This document shows, piece after piece, positions 1 to 11,591 of a stretch of 64,000 nt of DNA; position 1 is the first letter of the stretch; each line of letters begins with the position of its first letter. The stretch lies in contig CM114271.1 of NCBI GenBank assembly GCA_050084515.1, forward strand, positions 40,238,001 to 40,302,000, in the 5' to 3' direction. The notes below the pieces were generated by a model. The model made no database searches and had not been told where the DNA came from. It worked only from the letters and a program-made list of their open reading frames with translations. Origin of the DNA: Blasia pusilla. Taxonomy: Eukaryota > Marchantiophyta > Marchantiopsida > Blasiales. The position numbers were made by a program, and so were the translations under genes.

Positions 1-1317
1 TAAGAGAACACCGGATGGCAAAATCTCACGCACTCTCAAGATGGTGCGCCCTGCATTCATATCCAATGTCGTGGATGCCGTCTGCTGCAAGTAGACATAA
101 TCTCCTTGATGAAACCTCTGGATAGTAGGTCGATAACCACCTCCCGGTATAGTTGCATATCTCAATGTATCTCGATGCTGCGCAATCGCCAAGTTCTCAA
201 ATGCCATGGGCATCACTCTTCGAAACAATTCAGCCCTCTGAGAACATGCTCGCATCCATACATCAAGGTCATCAAGGTTCAACATCTCACCAACATCTCG
301 ACGAATGGCCACAGGTAAATCTGGCTCTCGGCCATACAAAAGCAAGTACGGTGAGAAAGACGCTAAGGATTCCTGCTTGTTGAATCTGTATCCCATTGCT
401 AACCACGGAAATTGGAAGTCCCAATCTCCTAGATGACTTCTCTGCAAGCCATATTTGCGTAATTCTCTCTTCACCGTCTGCACAACCCCCTCCGCTAGTC
501 CATCCGCCTCAAGATGATCTCGCGAAGTAGTACGGTGGTCGATGAGTGTCTGATCACCCAAGGCTTGAAACTCCTCGCGGAACTATGTATCTTGTTCTGT
601 CAACACCTCAGCTGGTGCGCCGTAATGACTCAACACCCGATCTAAGAAGGCATACGCTACTTCCTCACTCGCTTTATCACGCAATGCAACCAACTCTATC
701 CACTTGGAGAAGTGCTCAACCATCACCAACACATAACGACTATGGCGCTCTGTCAAAGGTAAAGGTCTTGCAAAATCCAAACTCTATCAATAACCTAAAC
801 GCGTGATCAGAAGTGGATGAAATTGTGGAGTTGGAGCATTGAACGATGCCAAGACTCGATCACACACCACGCATCTTGCAACAAAGTGCTACATGTCAAT
901 CTGCATGCCTCGCCACCAATACTGAATTTGGAGCAAGCTATACATCCGCTTCACTCCATAATGACCCAACTCCTCATTGGCATGACGCACCAAATGTGCT
1001 CTCTATAAAGGATGAGGCACTACACGCACTCTACCATCCTTCCATACTCAAAACATATGTGTCCCCTCCCACCAGAACCATCTGGCTCGCTGTAGGATCC
1101 AATCTTGCTCTCTAGCTCCCACTATGCTCGCAACGCTGCTAGTACGCAAGTACTCCAAGACTACTCCATCATCGTGAATATCTCGGCCATCTGTCGTCTC
1201 CTCATCGGCCTCTGGATCTAAGGACTCTCCATCAAATCTTGCCATCAAAGTCTCAACAACCTGGCTCTCCATAGCCAAAAAGCCCAAATAGGCTGACACG
1301 TGCCATCTTGGCACCAA
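1..1317 (-). pseudogene. integrase region of gypsy copy 1 (broken, truncated by window)
   Basis: Minus-strand translations match the integrase of copy 2 (21779-23190). Around 583-780 lies the RNase-H-like catalytic core, including LTERHSRYVLVMVEHFSKW, and about 1048-1317 covers the linker between RNase H and the integrase zinc-binding domain. The first 450 bases encode the C-terminal part, with the stretch ending near the PSGVLL-type segment. Stops and shifts interrupt every domain. The PHD finger that follows in copy 2 would lie to the left of base 1 and cannot be assessed. Confidence 0.85.
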
Positions 1318-1362
1318 CTCCTCATCACTCTCTCCATGCCAACGAGCTCCAGTCGCATCTTG

Positions 1363-1990
1363 CTAACTCGGGCATAGGTTACGGCTCAAACCAACTGCAT
1401 CATGGTTGAGCATCCGAGGTCTATGCACCACTTGGAAGTCATACTCGTGCAACAAAAGAGCCCACCTCACGAGCTTCCTTGTAAGCTTGTCGGACTCCAT
1501 CAACCACTTAAATGGAAAATGATCAATAATGATGGTAAAGGGATTTTGGAATAGATAACATCCGAAATGTGCAACAACCCACACTGCAGCCAAGCACTCA
1601 TCCTCAAACGAGCTATACTTTGCCTCTGCAGCGTTTTTTGAGCAACTAGCGTAAGCCACCATGAACTCTCTACCATCATCGTCATGCTGAGTGAGCACGA
1701 CTCCAAGCCCCAAAATGCTCCAATCGGTATGCAACTGGAAAGGACGCCCCCTGATCGGTCTCCTCAATATGGGCACGGGCGTCAATCTATCCTTGAGCAT
1801 CTGAAATGCTCTCTCATGCTTATCCTCCCAGTGCCACTCATGATCCACCTTGGTCAGCAAGGTCAGTGGTTTCACAATCGAGCTGAAACCCTTGACGTAC
1901 CGTCGATAGAAGTTGGCCAATCCCATGAATATACGAACTCGACTCACATTTGTAGGGCGTAGAATGCGTGAAATAGCCTCTACCTTCGTC
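1363..1990 (-). pseudogene. RNase H region of gypsy copy 1
   Basis: A roughly 194-residue open stretch carries the end of the RT connection (GLANFYRRYVKGFSS) and the RNase H domain (LHTDWSILGLGVVLTQHDD, then the conserved region ending in a HRPRMLNHDAVGLSRNL-type tail). This matches the Ty3/gypsy RNase H order. The expected TDxS catalytic pattern reads TDWS. The stretch is intact over almost 600 bases, the best-preserved part of copy 1, but it is not an independent gene. Confidence 0.85.
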
Positions 1991-1992
1991 TG

Positions 1993-2975
1993 CTACATCC
2001 CATGGCCCCTTGGGTATATCGTATGACCTAGGTACTCAATCTGGTCGTAGAAGAACTTGCACTTGCTTGGATGTAACTTCAGCCCACGTAACTGCAATCG
2101 TCGAAACACCTCCTCTAGATGTCCCTCATGCTCCTCAACCATGGCGCTAAAGACTACAATATCATCTATATAATACCTAGCAAAATCCAGACCTGCCAAG
2201 ATCCTATCATGACCCTGTGAAACTCAGCCGCGGCATTCTTTAACCCAAATGGTAAGAACTGCCTCTAGTACAAACAATCCTTTCCATGAGGATTGATGCC
2301 CCAAAATGCCGTCTTCTGCCTGTCCTCCAATCTGATAGGCAGCTAATGGTATTCGGCTTGAAGATCTAACGAATTGAAGACCTTTGCATGCCTAATAGCA
2401 TCAAAGATCTCCTCAAAAGTGGGCATGGCATACCTATCGGACTTCATCTGCCGATTGATAGGTTAGTTATCTCCACACATCCACCTATCAATCCAGTTGC
2501 CATGCACATCCTTCTTGGTGGGCATGACAATGGCAGATGCATAATCTCCATGCGACATCTCCACTAGTCCTGCTCCAACCAAGTCTTGGCTCCTACTCTG
2601 AATCAAAGCCCTTTCCATGTCATTGTACCTGTAGGGTCTTCGGAAGATTGGCGTGTCACTTGACAATGCAATGCGGATCCCTGGATCCTTCAGCGTACCC
2701 AAATCATGCATACTAAATGCAAAACAACGCCTATAACTCGTAAGGAATTGGTGTATCTGGTGTTGCTCTCCTCTTGTCAACTTAGGGCCCATATCTGGTT
2801 ATCAAGTCTCCATTGTGACTATGGTAGGACTCTCCAGTGCGTGTGTCGGTGGTTGCTATGGTGCAACCCCGTCTCGGACAACAGAACTCGACTGCTCTCA
2901 ACAGCCAACTGCAAAATCGGATCTCTATGTGCAGTACCCGGAACCACGCTGGATGCTATGGCTACCATCTCCTAG
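1993..2975 (-). pseudogene. reverse transcriptase region of gypsy copy 1
   Basis: Two fragments cover the RT. Residues from 2792 down contain the N-terminal RT part (MHDLGTLK, FRRPYR, AIVMPTKKDVHGNW). The fragment at 2199-1993 carries YYIDDIVVFSA, the catalytic YxDD box, followed by LHPSKCKFFYDQIEYLGH. The two are out of frame with each other and separated by stops. Copy 2 has YIDA instead, so copy 1 is the better guide to the ancestral active site. Confidence 0.88.
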
Positions 2976-3136
2976 CGTACCTGCAAAACATCCCGAGAAG
3001 TCCAAGGGTGTCTCTCCCGATCACTCTCGATGTGTCGATCTCCTTAGGTCTCGCCCCCAGCCACTGCCTCAACGGTCTTGGTAGGCATGGGGCTCACCAA
3101 CACAAATGCTATGATCTGTCGCATCTTCAAACGATG

Positions 3137-3634
3137 CTACTGAGCTACTTCTAAGTTGAAAATCCTTGTCAAGTAGTTCAGGTCCATCTCCTGACCCAAG
3201 ACATGACGTCGTGATGCCTCTGATAGTGACGGTACTATCGTCTCTCCTGTGGAGAATCCCATCGCTCGGTCTTGCTCATCGGCATTGGGCTCCACAAACC
3301 TTTGTGTCTGGTCATCCCAAACCAAACCAATTTTGGGCTCCTTGAATGCATACAAAGTGGGAAAACTCACCAATGTGGAAAATGCTGCCGGTGGCATGCC
3401 AATCCTGTTGACCACAGTCAACGAAGATCGATCATTTTGCCTCACTGCCTGTGATAGACGGCCCGGATCCAATATAGAATCCACCAACAAATTGGAGGGA
3501 CGCTCCACTCTTGCATAAGCCCTCCGAAACACCTCGTGTGGCACCAAGTTGGTCCACCAAAGACGCGGGCAATGTGCTCGTGAACCCACACTCGCGGTAG
3601 CCAACAAAACTACCGAGCCGATCCATGCGTGTCA
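3137..3634 (-). pseudogene. C-terminal half of retroelement cytosine-5 DNA methyltransferase (copy 1)
   Basis: The minus-strand frame reads ATASVGSRAHCPRLWWTNL, then about 100 variable residues, then DRAMGFSTGETIVPSLSEA and a tail RRHVLGQEMDLNYLT. These correspond to C5-MTase motif VIII (RxRxxW/F) and motif X (GF..., SE...RR..LG), as in copy 2. Motifs I, IV and VI are missing: the frame jumps from the protease-side linker (ending TEEL) straight to the segment before motif VIII, at about 3628-3634. Compared with copy 2, about 620 bp are deleted. The surviving half has no premature stop over 470 bases. Known family biology says that a MTase without motifs I and IV cannot bind AdoMet or do catalysis. 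Confidence 0.82.
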
Positions 3635-4900
3635 AAGCTCCTCAGTCAAGCCCCAAAGTGGCACCTCTCCTTCACGGACTGATGCGGCTACCATGACACA
3701 CCTCTCCATAGAAATGTCACAAACAAGAGTATCATTTGCATGGACATGTCCCTCAATCAAATCACTAGGCCAAGTGATGGCATTTCTAAATGCTGCTAAG
3801 GTCGCCATCTCTCCTAGCAGTCGCTCGATCATTGCACCTTTGAATCGAATGGGTAATGAGCTAAGGCGCTCATCACCTGAAAGCTATCTTGGTCTATAGG
3901 ACATTGACTCCTCCCAGTAATCCAGGAGAAACCCCATGGGGTATAACACTGCTCCCAACCAAGACGTTGTATGATTCTGCATCAGTCACTATCGCCTTGG
4001 CTTGCACCACGGACTCATCTGTAGGATGTCTTGGATGAATCCTCACCATGACCTCATGTTAGGTGATATACTGTGTGATACTCACTCCACCCAAGGATGT
4101 CTATATCCGGAATGGACAACACTCCACATCGGCTCTCGTCAAGCCCAATACTCTGAATGACGCTTTCCCCAACATCAGGGGTTGCGCTCCTGAATCCAAC
4201 AAGATGCATTATGGACTAAAAAATCTACCTCCAGGACTCACCAACTAGAAGACCTCTTCCCAGTTATCCAAAAACTCAACACCAGGAGAAGCCATGGCAC
4301 GCTCTATCACGGGTCTAGCGGGCATCTCCGCCATCCTAGCAGCCGCAACCTGCCATGAATCTGACGTGGACGGCTCGAGCATCCACTCCAAGGGCAGGTC
4401 CATCACCTCCTCTGCAATCACCTCTGAACGTGATGCAAGAATTCCAACTCCATGCTCACATAGTGTAGCGGCCAGTCGGAACACCTTGGCAGGCGTACCT
4501 CCCAATGTTATAACATCGAAAGCAGAAAATAGCGGAGCACAATACACGATCGTGGCCGCCCCCAACATCGTACTCAACACATGCTCCTCATGATCATCAG
4601 AAATAAGAGTCATCCCACTTGTTTCTCCCATTGCCCTCCGTGCCTGCACACCAATAACATCACCAACTCTCCATGAACTCTGATCATGACCCATCGATGG
4701 GGTCCTCATCGCCTCAGACAACGTGAAAGACTGAGGAAGCCTGGCTTCCCCCCGTTGTGGATCCAACTATGCGCTGCTCCATGCGTCATAACTTCAACGA
4801 ACTCCATGTAGGCAACCCCTGACATCCAACCAGTATCCTCCATATCTCTGGCTGCTCCATATGATGTCGATGCCACAGATCCGACATCGGGTAACCTCAA
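3635..4900 (-). pseudogene. aspartic protease and linkers of gypsy copy 1
   Basis: The retropepsin signature LLDSGAQPLML is readable on the minus strand near 4150-4200, preceded by a long linker (4245-4766, with MASPGVEFLDNWEEVF at its end). After the protease comes the segment MIERLLGEMATLAAFRNAI (3632-3832), which in copy 2 leads into the methyltransferase. Several stops and frameshifts interrupt it. The large linker between gag and protease is shared by all three copies. Confidence 0.8.
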
Positions 4901-6406
4901 TGCCATAGCGGCAATCTGCTCATGTAGCTGCTATATCTGAGCAACCATCCCAGCCTCACGCCCGGTGTCTACCTCAACGCGTCTAGGTGGTGGGACTCTA
5001 CCTCCTCCATGGGCAACTCTACTACCCTGTTTGGAAACTCTAGCTCCTCGTCTCCCAAGGGGACCACATGGTGCACGACCTCTAGGCCCACCCGAATCGG
5101 CTACTAGCTCTGGTGCCCTCTTTGGCCCTCGTTTCGGACATAACTTAGGGTGTAAACTGAAGCACCTAGCACATGTGTGACCATACCTCTGACAATAGTC
5201 ACATTGCTAACCTCCTGGTGCAGGACCATCTCCTCCTCCATGCTGAGGCACACGTCCATGACCCTGACGAGTGCAATCACGTTGATGATGGGCTCCACCA
5301 TATGACCAACAAGTAATCGTAGGCGGATGCTGTTGAGCCGCATATGAAGGCGCATGTCTTTGTGGCATGGGCTCCTGGTATCCTTTCAAAGCTTGTGGTG
5401 CCACACTCGACCTATCTCGGAGTCCACGTTGCTGCATGGTGGTGCAGGCAATTGTGACTGCTCTCGCCCAGAACCCATGGTGGCTACGTTCTCCTCCGCC
5501 ATGTTACGCTCAATGTTCTCAATGGTCCTAAAAACATCTCTCAACGTAGGGGAGGTGTTCATAAGAAGCACCCCGTCCCGCACCCGTGGCCGCACGGTCT
5601 GATCCAACATCGCGTACCATGATTGGATAGCCTGAGCCTCTGTTACCCCTTGATTGACGTTGATCAACCGGCGCAAGCGAGTGTAAGCCTCACACAAACT
5701 CTCACCCAGGCGCCTCTGGAAGTCGTGAATGCTCCACAACTTCTCCGTCCGTACCCCTGGTAGCTCGCCCTTAACTCAGCAAAGAACTCAACCACGGGGT
5801 TGAATGTGGGACGAACCCGACTAGATGGTGCAACTACTCCAGTGCAAGTGATCCCTCCTAAAACATCACTAGTGGAAGAGGAAGTAGCCTCTCTTGACTC
5901 CTCCTCCTCATCTGGGAATGGCTCCATCCATGACACATAGTGTGGGTCATAGTAGAGTCGCCATGCCTCAATCTCTTGGGCATATCTGTGGGAGAACTCA
6001 TTGTAATCGTCCATGGGCGCCCCGTCTAAATGCTGGAACATATCATTCCATGTTGTAAACGGGTAGAACTCTCTAGAGTTCCTAGCCTGTTGTAAGTCAC
6101 AACAACTTTAAACTCCGCGATGAAGTCGTGCAACTCTATTGTGCCTACTGCATCTGAGAACCTACGCGGTCCTCTACCTTGGTCGTCCATCTCGTACACC
6201 CAAGAAGTAGGACTACTCAATGTGAGTGGCAAAGCACTACTCAACTCCTCTACACCCTCCTCCTTGTTTGAAGATGACACAGAAGGAGGTCGAGGTGGTG
6301 CTGCACGTGGAGACCCTTGAAACCTAGCGCCACTCTAGGTAAACCCTCTAGAGCTACTCTTTGGTCCACCATCTCGCCTCTCAAAGTCTCGAAAGGACGC
6401 CGTGAT
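4901..6406 (-). pseudogene. gag region of gypsy copy 1
   Basis: Minus-strand fragments match gag of copy 2: DLHDFIAEF-type segment near 6100, MFQHLDGAPMDDYNEFSH near 6000, and MWSIHDFQRRLGESLCEAYTRLR near 5700. A nucleocapsid follows at about 5150-5300 with the knuckle CWSYGGAHHQRDC (second Cys lost) and a second knuckle DYCQRYGHT. Copy 1 retains the Gln codon that is a TAG stop in copy 2. The start region near 6406 has ATC where copy 3 has ATG. Confidence 0.82.
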
Positions 6407-7996
6407 GACCCTCGTGTCCCCCTCGCACCTTCACTCTCAACCTCTCGAGTAATCATGCAATCACTCAATCTAACATGCGGCACTCAAGCTACACTCTCTC
6501 ATTGAGACGTGTGTTGTGCGGCAACAAGCGGCGTAGTGCGGCAAATAAACTAATCTATAGTCTCATCGACAAACCATCCTCAACTTTGGACATCCCACAC
6601 AGGTCTATGTCCCCTCAACCCATACATCATCAATGCTCTCAACATCAACACAAAACCCAATATCCCAAATAACTTCCCAATACCCTGAATTCCCTCACAC
6701 GTGCAGGGTAAGAGATCAAAATGGGTAACCTGACAATAATGTCGATGTCGGTCCTCGGCAACTGCAAATCTTGACCCCAACTCAGTCGTGAAGACAACTC
6801 CTCCAATGAGCAAGTTGTAATCCTCTCATACTTACACCGCTCAAACCTCCACAATATGCGATGCGGATCCAGCGGTACGGTGCGGCACTGGCGGCACGGA
6901 ATGGCTACAGATTGGCACGACACTCGATAATGGGATACGGCATTCTGCGACATATCCTCCTCAATCAGCAATACACACGCTCTGCTCCTTAGTGAAGGAG
7001 CGGCTTTGCGATCGAGACGGTGCAGTGCAGCCATGACGCGGAATTCGGCGGTGCGTTGCGGCTATGGGCGTCACGGCACGGTACTCGATCGTCGTCGAGC
7101 GGCTACCAATCACAACATAGCAGAATGAAATGAAAACTCAAACACATAACCCGAGGTCGCGTGCCATTACTCCTTGATGACGAAATTGTGATGACAATGG
7201 CGGATACAAAAAAGTATGTGGTGGCGGCGCAAGTCAGAGAATCAACGGTCGTCATGGAAGACCGTCCCCGTAATGGTGGCAATGGCAACCAACGGTGGAC
7301 AACGTCCGGACACAGCTCTCAGTGGCGGTAGGCGGTGGTGGACCGTTGACGGTGACGGTGGAGCATTGATTGTGATGGTGGACGGTTGACGGTGATGGTT
7401 GAGTGTTGATGGAGGACCGTTGAAGGAGACGGCCGCCGCCGGCGCGACGGCTGATTTAGGGTTTGAAAAATTTTACCCTAAATGCCTTACAATGGTATTT
7501 TTTCAAAATTGGCCATAACTTTATGCTCGTAGTTCCAAATCATGCAATGTCTATTGCATACCATGCACAACGTCATGATCTATGATGGCGTAAAAAAATA
7601 TTTTGAATTGGAGCTTCCAATAAAAACTGATGGGGACTGTTGTAAATCCCAATGTCTCTTCTCCTACAGAAATTGTGGCGGTGCTTCTGCGCTGATTTCT
7701 CCCAACAAAAATGTAAAACCTGTGAAAGTACAAATCAGCAAGCTACATGATGCTCCCAAGAGCACCGGCATGGGGCAACCTACTCCACAATCAATCCCTA
7801 TTAGAAATTGGGCAGTGCTTCCGTGTGCCACTCTCACACAGGAAAAATCGGCACACAAACGTCAAATAGCGCGGCTCTTGCTCCGGTGAGCACTCCCATG
7901 AGCCATGAAGTGGGGAACACGGTCCCTAACCTGCACCAAACATTGAGCAACCATCGAGCTCCCCCGTGAAGCTCTCTCACCCTCTCATTCTCTCTT
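6407..7996 (-). repeat. 5' leader of gypsy copy 1 with GGTCAACCGTC-type minisatellite
   Basis: About 1.6 kb between gag and the LTR. It is similar to the leaders at 14791-16111 and 62907-64000. Positions 7290-7440 hold a run of short, imperfect repeats built on ggttgacggtgatgg and its variants, present at the same place in all copies. No convincing reading frame of its own was found; short frames here are unlikely to be genes. Confidence 0.7.
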
Positions 7997-8475
7997 TGTA
8001 AAATAAGGTGAAATCTCTCTCACAACACCATATCATCTCACATGTGTGCACTCTCACATGTCTCTCTCAATGTCAAACCAAATCCACTCTCCTAATGAGA
8101 GGCTTGGGTTACACTCACAAGGCAAGGGACCATAGCTCGGCCGCCTCGTGCCAAGAGGTTCAACAAAGAAAGAATGATCTCTCAAGCTCTCTCCATGGTA
8201 ACCTATGCTCCCAAGTCACCTCCTTGGCTCTTGACATGATATAGGAGATCAAGGGCCACTTCCCAAAATATAATTTTGACCATATACTCAAAACGGTATA
8301 TACCTAAAATAGTAAGTTCTTCAATATGGCTCCAAATGAGCCGAAACGAAGGGGAAACCTGCTCTCTCAAGTTTCCCGAGGCGTCAAAAGGTCATCTTGA
8401 CCTCGTGAGCATGTCCTCTACTACTCGCGAAGGCGATCTACTAGATCTCAATGACTTATCCTAAAAGACGTGACA
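7997..8475 (-). repeat. 5' LTR block of gypsy copy 1
   Basis: On the minus strand this block begins TGTCACGTC at 8475 and ends TTATTTTACA at 7997, so it has TG...CA ends. It is clearly similar to 14301-14790 (copy 2, 5' side), 23654-24188 (copy 2, 3' side) and 58109-58626 (copy 3). Shared stretches include the segment around GGCTCATTTGGAGCCATATT. The ends were set by comparing the two 5' copies, which start and stop at the same points. Confidence 0.8.
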
Positions 8476-9402
8476 TCCTCGACGTGAGGGGATTTAGGTC
8501 TAATACATGATGACAAATACTTGCCGTAGTATATTCTTGGAAGGCTCAATTGTAGAAAGACAAACCTCTCCAAGCCTCCCCTTGGGATATACCCCTGTCC
8601 AAGACCTTAAGAAGGTAACTTCTTAGATAAAACTGTCATACCCATAAAACGGACATGGTCCTAATATGCGTCTCCCGTGGAAAACTTGCAAGAACTATCT
8701 CAAATATGATGCAATTTATGTATTTAGTAATTATTTTAGGTTTCATATTACTAAATTAAGTTCTAAAAAATAGTGATGGTCTTATGATACCCTACAACAT
8801 GATTTTGACCTAGTTGTGTGACTCATGACCCATCCCACACTTATGGATCATTTTCGGCCATTTTCCATACATCTTAAAGTTGGTCCCACACATATTCTCG
8901 AAACAAGACAACGTATACCTTCAGTTTTGGATCACCATTCAATCTAGTATGTGTCCTTGGTCCCACTTATGCAGATTATTTCCAATTTTTGACACACAAC
9001 ACCATGCACATTGATTTTTATGTCGTTGTGCCACCTAGGATTGGCCCTGAATCCCACATATGAAGATAATTTCTAACGTAGGTCTTATGAATTTCAAAGT
9101 TGGTCCACATTCTAGTATCGTTTGCAACTCTACCCCTTCTACTAAACGATTTGTTTTTAATTATTACAAAATTTCCTCTTGATTTTTGAGCACTTCTCCT
9201 ATCTACATCTAACAATTTATGTGAATGAGTTCTTGATACATGTCCTTAATTTGGGATGATTTGGAGCACAAGTTAAAGAGGTTAGTCATGTGAGGGTCAA
9301 CTTTGGGGACCATTGAAGTACGATCAATTAAGGTAATATGATGGGTAATTCAAATTACCCAGAATTAGTTATCCTGTGCATTGCACAAGTGTCCACTAGT
9401 TT
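8476..9402 (+). repeat. AT-rich old repeat ending in a Helitron-type 3' terminus
   Basis: No gene was found. At 9375-9387 there is a 6-bp-stem hairpin (TGTGCA-T-TGCACA), then 8 bases, then CTAG at 9396-9399 followed by T. Hairpin plus CTRR before a T is the established Helitron 3' end. I did not find a clear 5' TC end, so the left border is arbitrary. Confidence 0.5.
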
Positions 9403-10524
9403 TTGTACATCCCATTTGATCTTGAACCGTCCTTGGTGTATGAGTTGTGGAAATTGAAGCAAGTTACATTCTTATGACCATCCTTGATGATTGGTCATTA
9501 AATTGATTTCATTGCTTATAAAATACATCCCTATATTGTTTACAATGACACTATAAAAGAACCTCCATGGGAGTATGCTAGAAGTGTCAAGAGTTCCTCT
9601 CCTTTCCTCTGCTTTGGCTCTCAACTTACGAATCTTTTTAAGTTTATCGATCGACGAGACTCTTCAAGCATAATTTGCAAACCAACACCTTACATTGTGG
9701 CATTTTCAAATTTTCCTCCGCCCAATCTCATTTTTGATGGGATGCCACCATTTTTGCTCCTCTCCTCTCCTATACCTTTGTTGGAACATTTTCAAACTTT
9801 CCTCCGTCCCATCACATTTTCCACCATTTCTGCTCGGCTTCTACACCTTCCATTGGAAAGTTTTCAAACTCCCCTTGTTGTTTGCATTGGGATGTTGGGA
9901 TTTCTACTCCTCTCCTCTACCACCTCTTACCTTCTAGCTAGTGGTATCTCCTCTTCTCCGTTTTCAATGGGATGCCATGATTTAAGGCCGGGTTCCATGC
10001 ATTGGAGGTTGCGACGACCATAGTGGATTACCAACTTTTCTGAACCAAAAAATTGTCCGTTGTCACGGCGACCTTGAGTGATGAATGTACGATAGTAATT
10101 GTGAATTACTGATTTTTCTTCTTCCATTGCCTATTGGAAGAATGTTTTGGGCACAAACATGAGCTTGCGGCTAAGAGTCAAGTCGATCCTGTGGACATCA
10201 ATAGAGGTCGTGGCAATCTCATTTCTGAGCCCAATTTATATTTCCGATTGAAAATCCAAGAAAACACATCGATTATTTGTAGTAACAATTAGACATGTAT
10301 TACTAAGGGTCGCGAGGATGTTGGACAGTTTCTGCGCCCAAAAGTTGTTGGTGTAGAAAAACTGGCGACCCTTGATAGTTCCATGGATGGGAGGTCCTCC
10401 TGTCCATGGGACCCGATTCTTACTCTCCTCTCCTCTCCTCTCTTTTGCTTTGGCTCTAAGGATAATGAGGTTGTTGGCACCGCTATTCTAGCTAGGGGGC
10501 ATGGAGTTCAGCTGGATTGTGGTT
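9403..10524. repeat. Non-coding, degenerate tandem repeats of about 80 bp
   Basis: No supported gene. Three weak tandem units sit at about 9700-9930, each starting with a form of ttttcaaactttcctccg and containing a tctcctctcc-type tract. The rest is unassigned AT-rich sequence with no coding signal. Confidence 0.45.
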
Positions 10525-11000
10525 AGCCTCTAATGAGCCCGTCTCAGTTTGTCGACGTCTCTAATCTAGTAGCGAGACATGGGGTTTAGCAGAATCATCG
10601 TCCGCCTCGAGTGAGTCCGTCCCACTTTGTGGGTTTCAATGATTTAGCGTAGAGATATGGGGTTTAGTGGCATCATCTCCGTCTCCGATGAGCCCATCCG
10701 AATTGGAGGGTGACGCCAATCTGGCGTGGAGGCAAGGTGTTCAACGACATTGTCATCGTCCTCCACTGAACCCATCCGATCTTTTCAGTAACTCTATTCA
10801 AGTGCGGAGGTGGGGAGTTGAGCGGCATCTTCGTCGGCCTACAATCAGCCCCATCCAAGTTTATCGACGACCCTATTCTAGAACAGAGGTATAGAGTTTA
10901 GCAGCCTCGTTGGCATTCTCTCATGAGCCCATTTGAGTTTGTCACCTCACCTATTCTAGAGCGGAGGTAGGGAGCTTAGTGGTCTCTTCGGCGTCCTCTA
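10525..11000. repeat. 78-bp degenerate tandem repeat, about six units
   Basis: Units start with a form of atgagcccatccgagttt near 10532, 10611, 10687, 10767, 10844 and 10923, a spacing of 76-80 bases. Each continues with a ctattctagagcggaggt-type and ggggtttagcggc-type segment. Two or three related units lie upstream of the GOT1 gene at 25140-25310. Confidence 0.75.
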
Positions 11001-11377
11001 ACCAAGGTTGAGGAATTTTTTTACGAGAGGGGGTAAATTTATGGTAGGTGGTTAAATGTATCGATAATTTGAAATTTTTAACCGATTTAAAAAGGTTGCA
11101 TCTGGAATCCCCGGTAAATTTCCGGGTGATTTTTAATTCTCAGTAATTTTCCAAATTTTTAATTTTTTCCCATAGTCCATTTCTGCTCATCATGTTATTT
11201 GGCTGATATTTGGTCTTTTGGAAAATCAACCGGAATTTTTTTCCAGTCTCTATCGGACTTCATTTTCTACTTGTAAAGCAAATAATTTCAGCCTTTTTTG
11301 GGACTAAGTCATGCTTGGCAAGAATTGAACCTGGCTAGGCCTCTTATCAATTCGGAGCCAAGGATCTTTCCCCTCCA

Positions 11378-11417
11378 TAATACATTGAAGCTTTTTAAGA
11401 GAAGCTTCAATGTATTA
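11378..11417. repeat. Perfect inverted repeat, 16-bp stem, 8-base loop
   Basis: TAATACATTGAAGCTT at 11378-11393 is followed after 8 bases by its exact reverse complement at 11402-11417. It lies just beyond the 3' end of the hAT transposase remnant, so it may belong to a transposon end or be a folded RNA signal. Confidence 0.8.
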
Positions 11418-11591
11418 CAAAAGGGATCCCCATCCCCAACTTTCTCCCCTCATCTTACACATCCATAATAACTTCACTTGGGTCTAAAGTATCTAAATTT
11501 ACACAAACCTATGGTGGAATTTCTATATTAGAAACATATCTCTCAGGATTGGCATACACATACCTAAAGTGTGTTGAATTTTTCTAAAGAA

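Larger units (their letters stand above)
1..8475 (-). mobile_element. Ty3/gypsy LTR retrotransposon, copy 1 (3' end outside window)
   Basis: Read on the minus strand from 8475 down, this is a degenerate Ty3/gypsy element: LTR, long leader, gag with zinc knuckles, protease, C-terminal half of a cytosine methyltransferase, RT, RNase H and integrase. The window ends inside the integrase C-terminal region, so the 3' LTR is not visible. It is the same family as the copies at 14301-24309 and 58014-64000; most blocks align residue by residue in translation. Many stops and frameshifts make it non-coding today. The RT active site is still YIDD. The gag-pol order protease-RT-RNaseH-integrase is established for Metaviridae; the methyltransferase is the unusual part. 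Confidence 0.93.

Noticed and set aside
11300-11370. tRNA-like sequence (complement contains ggttcaattcttgcc, like a T arm)
   Set aside because: No matching acceptor stem or D arm could be paired; at most a tRNA-derived repeat fragment.
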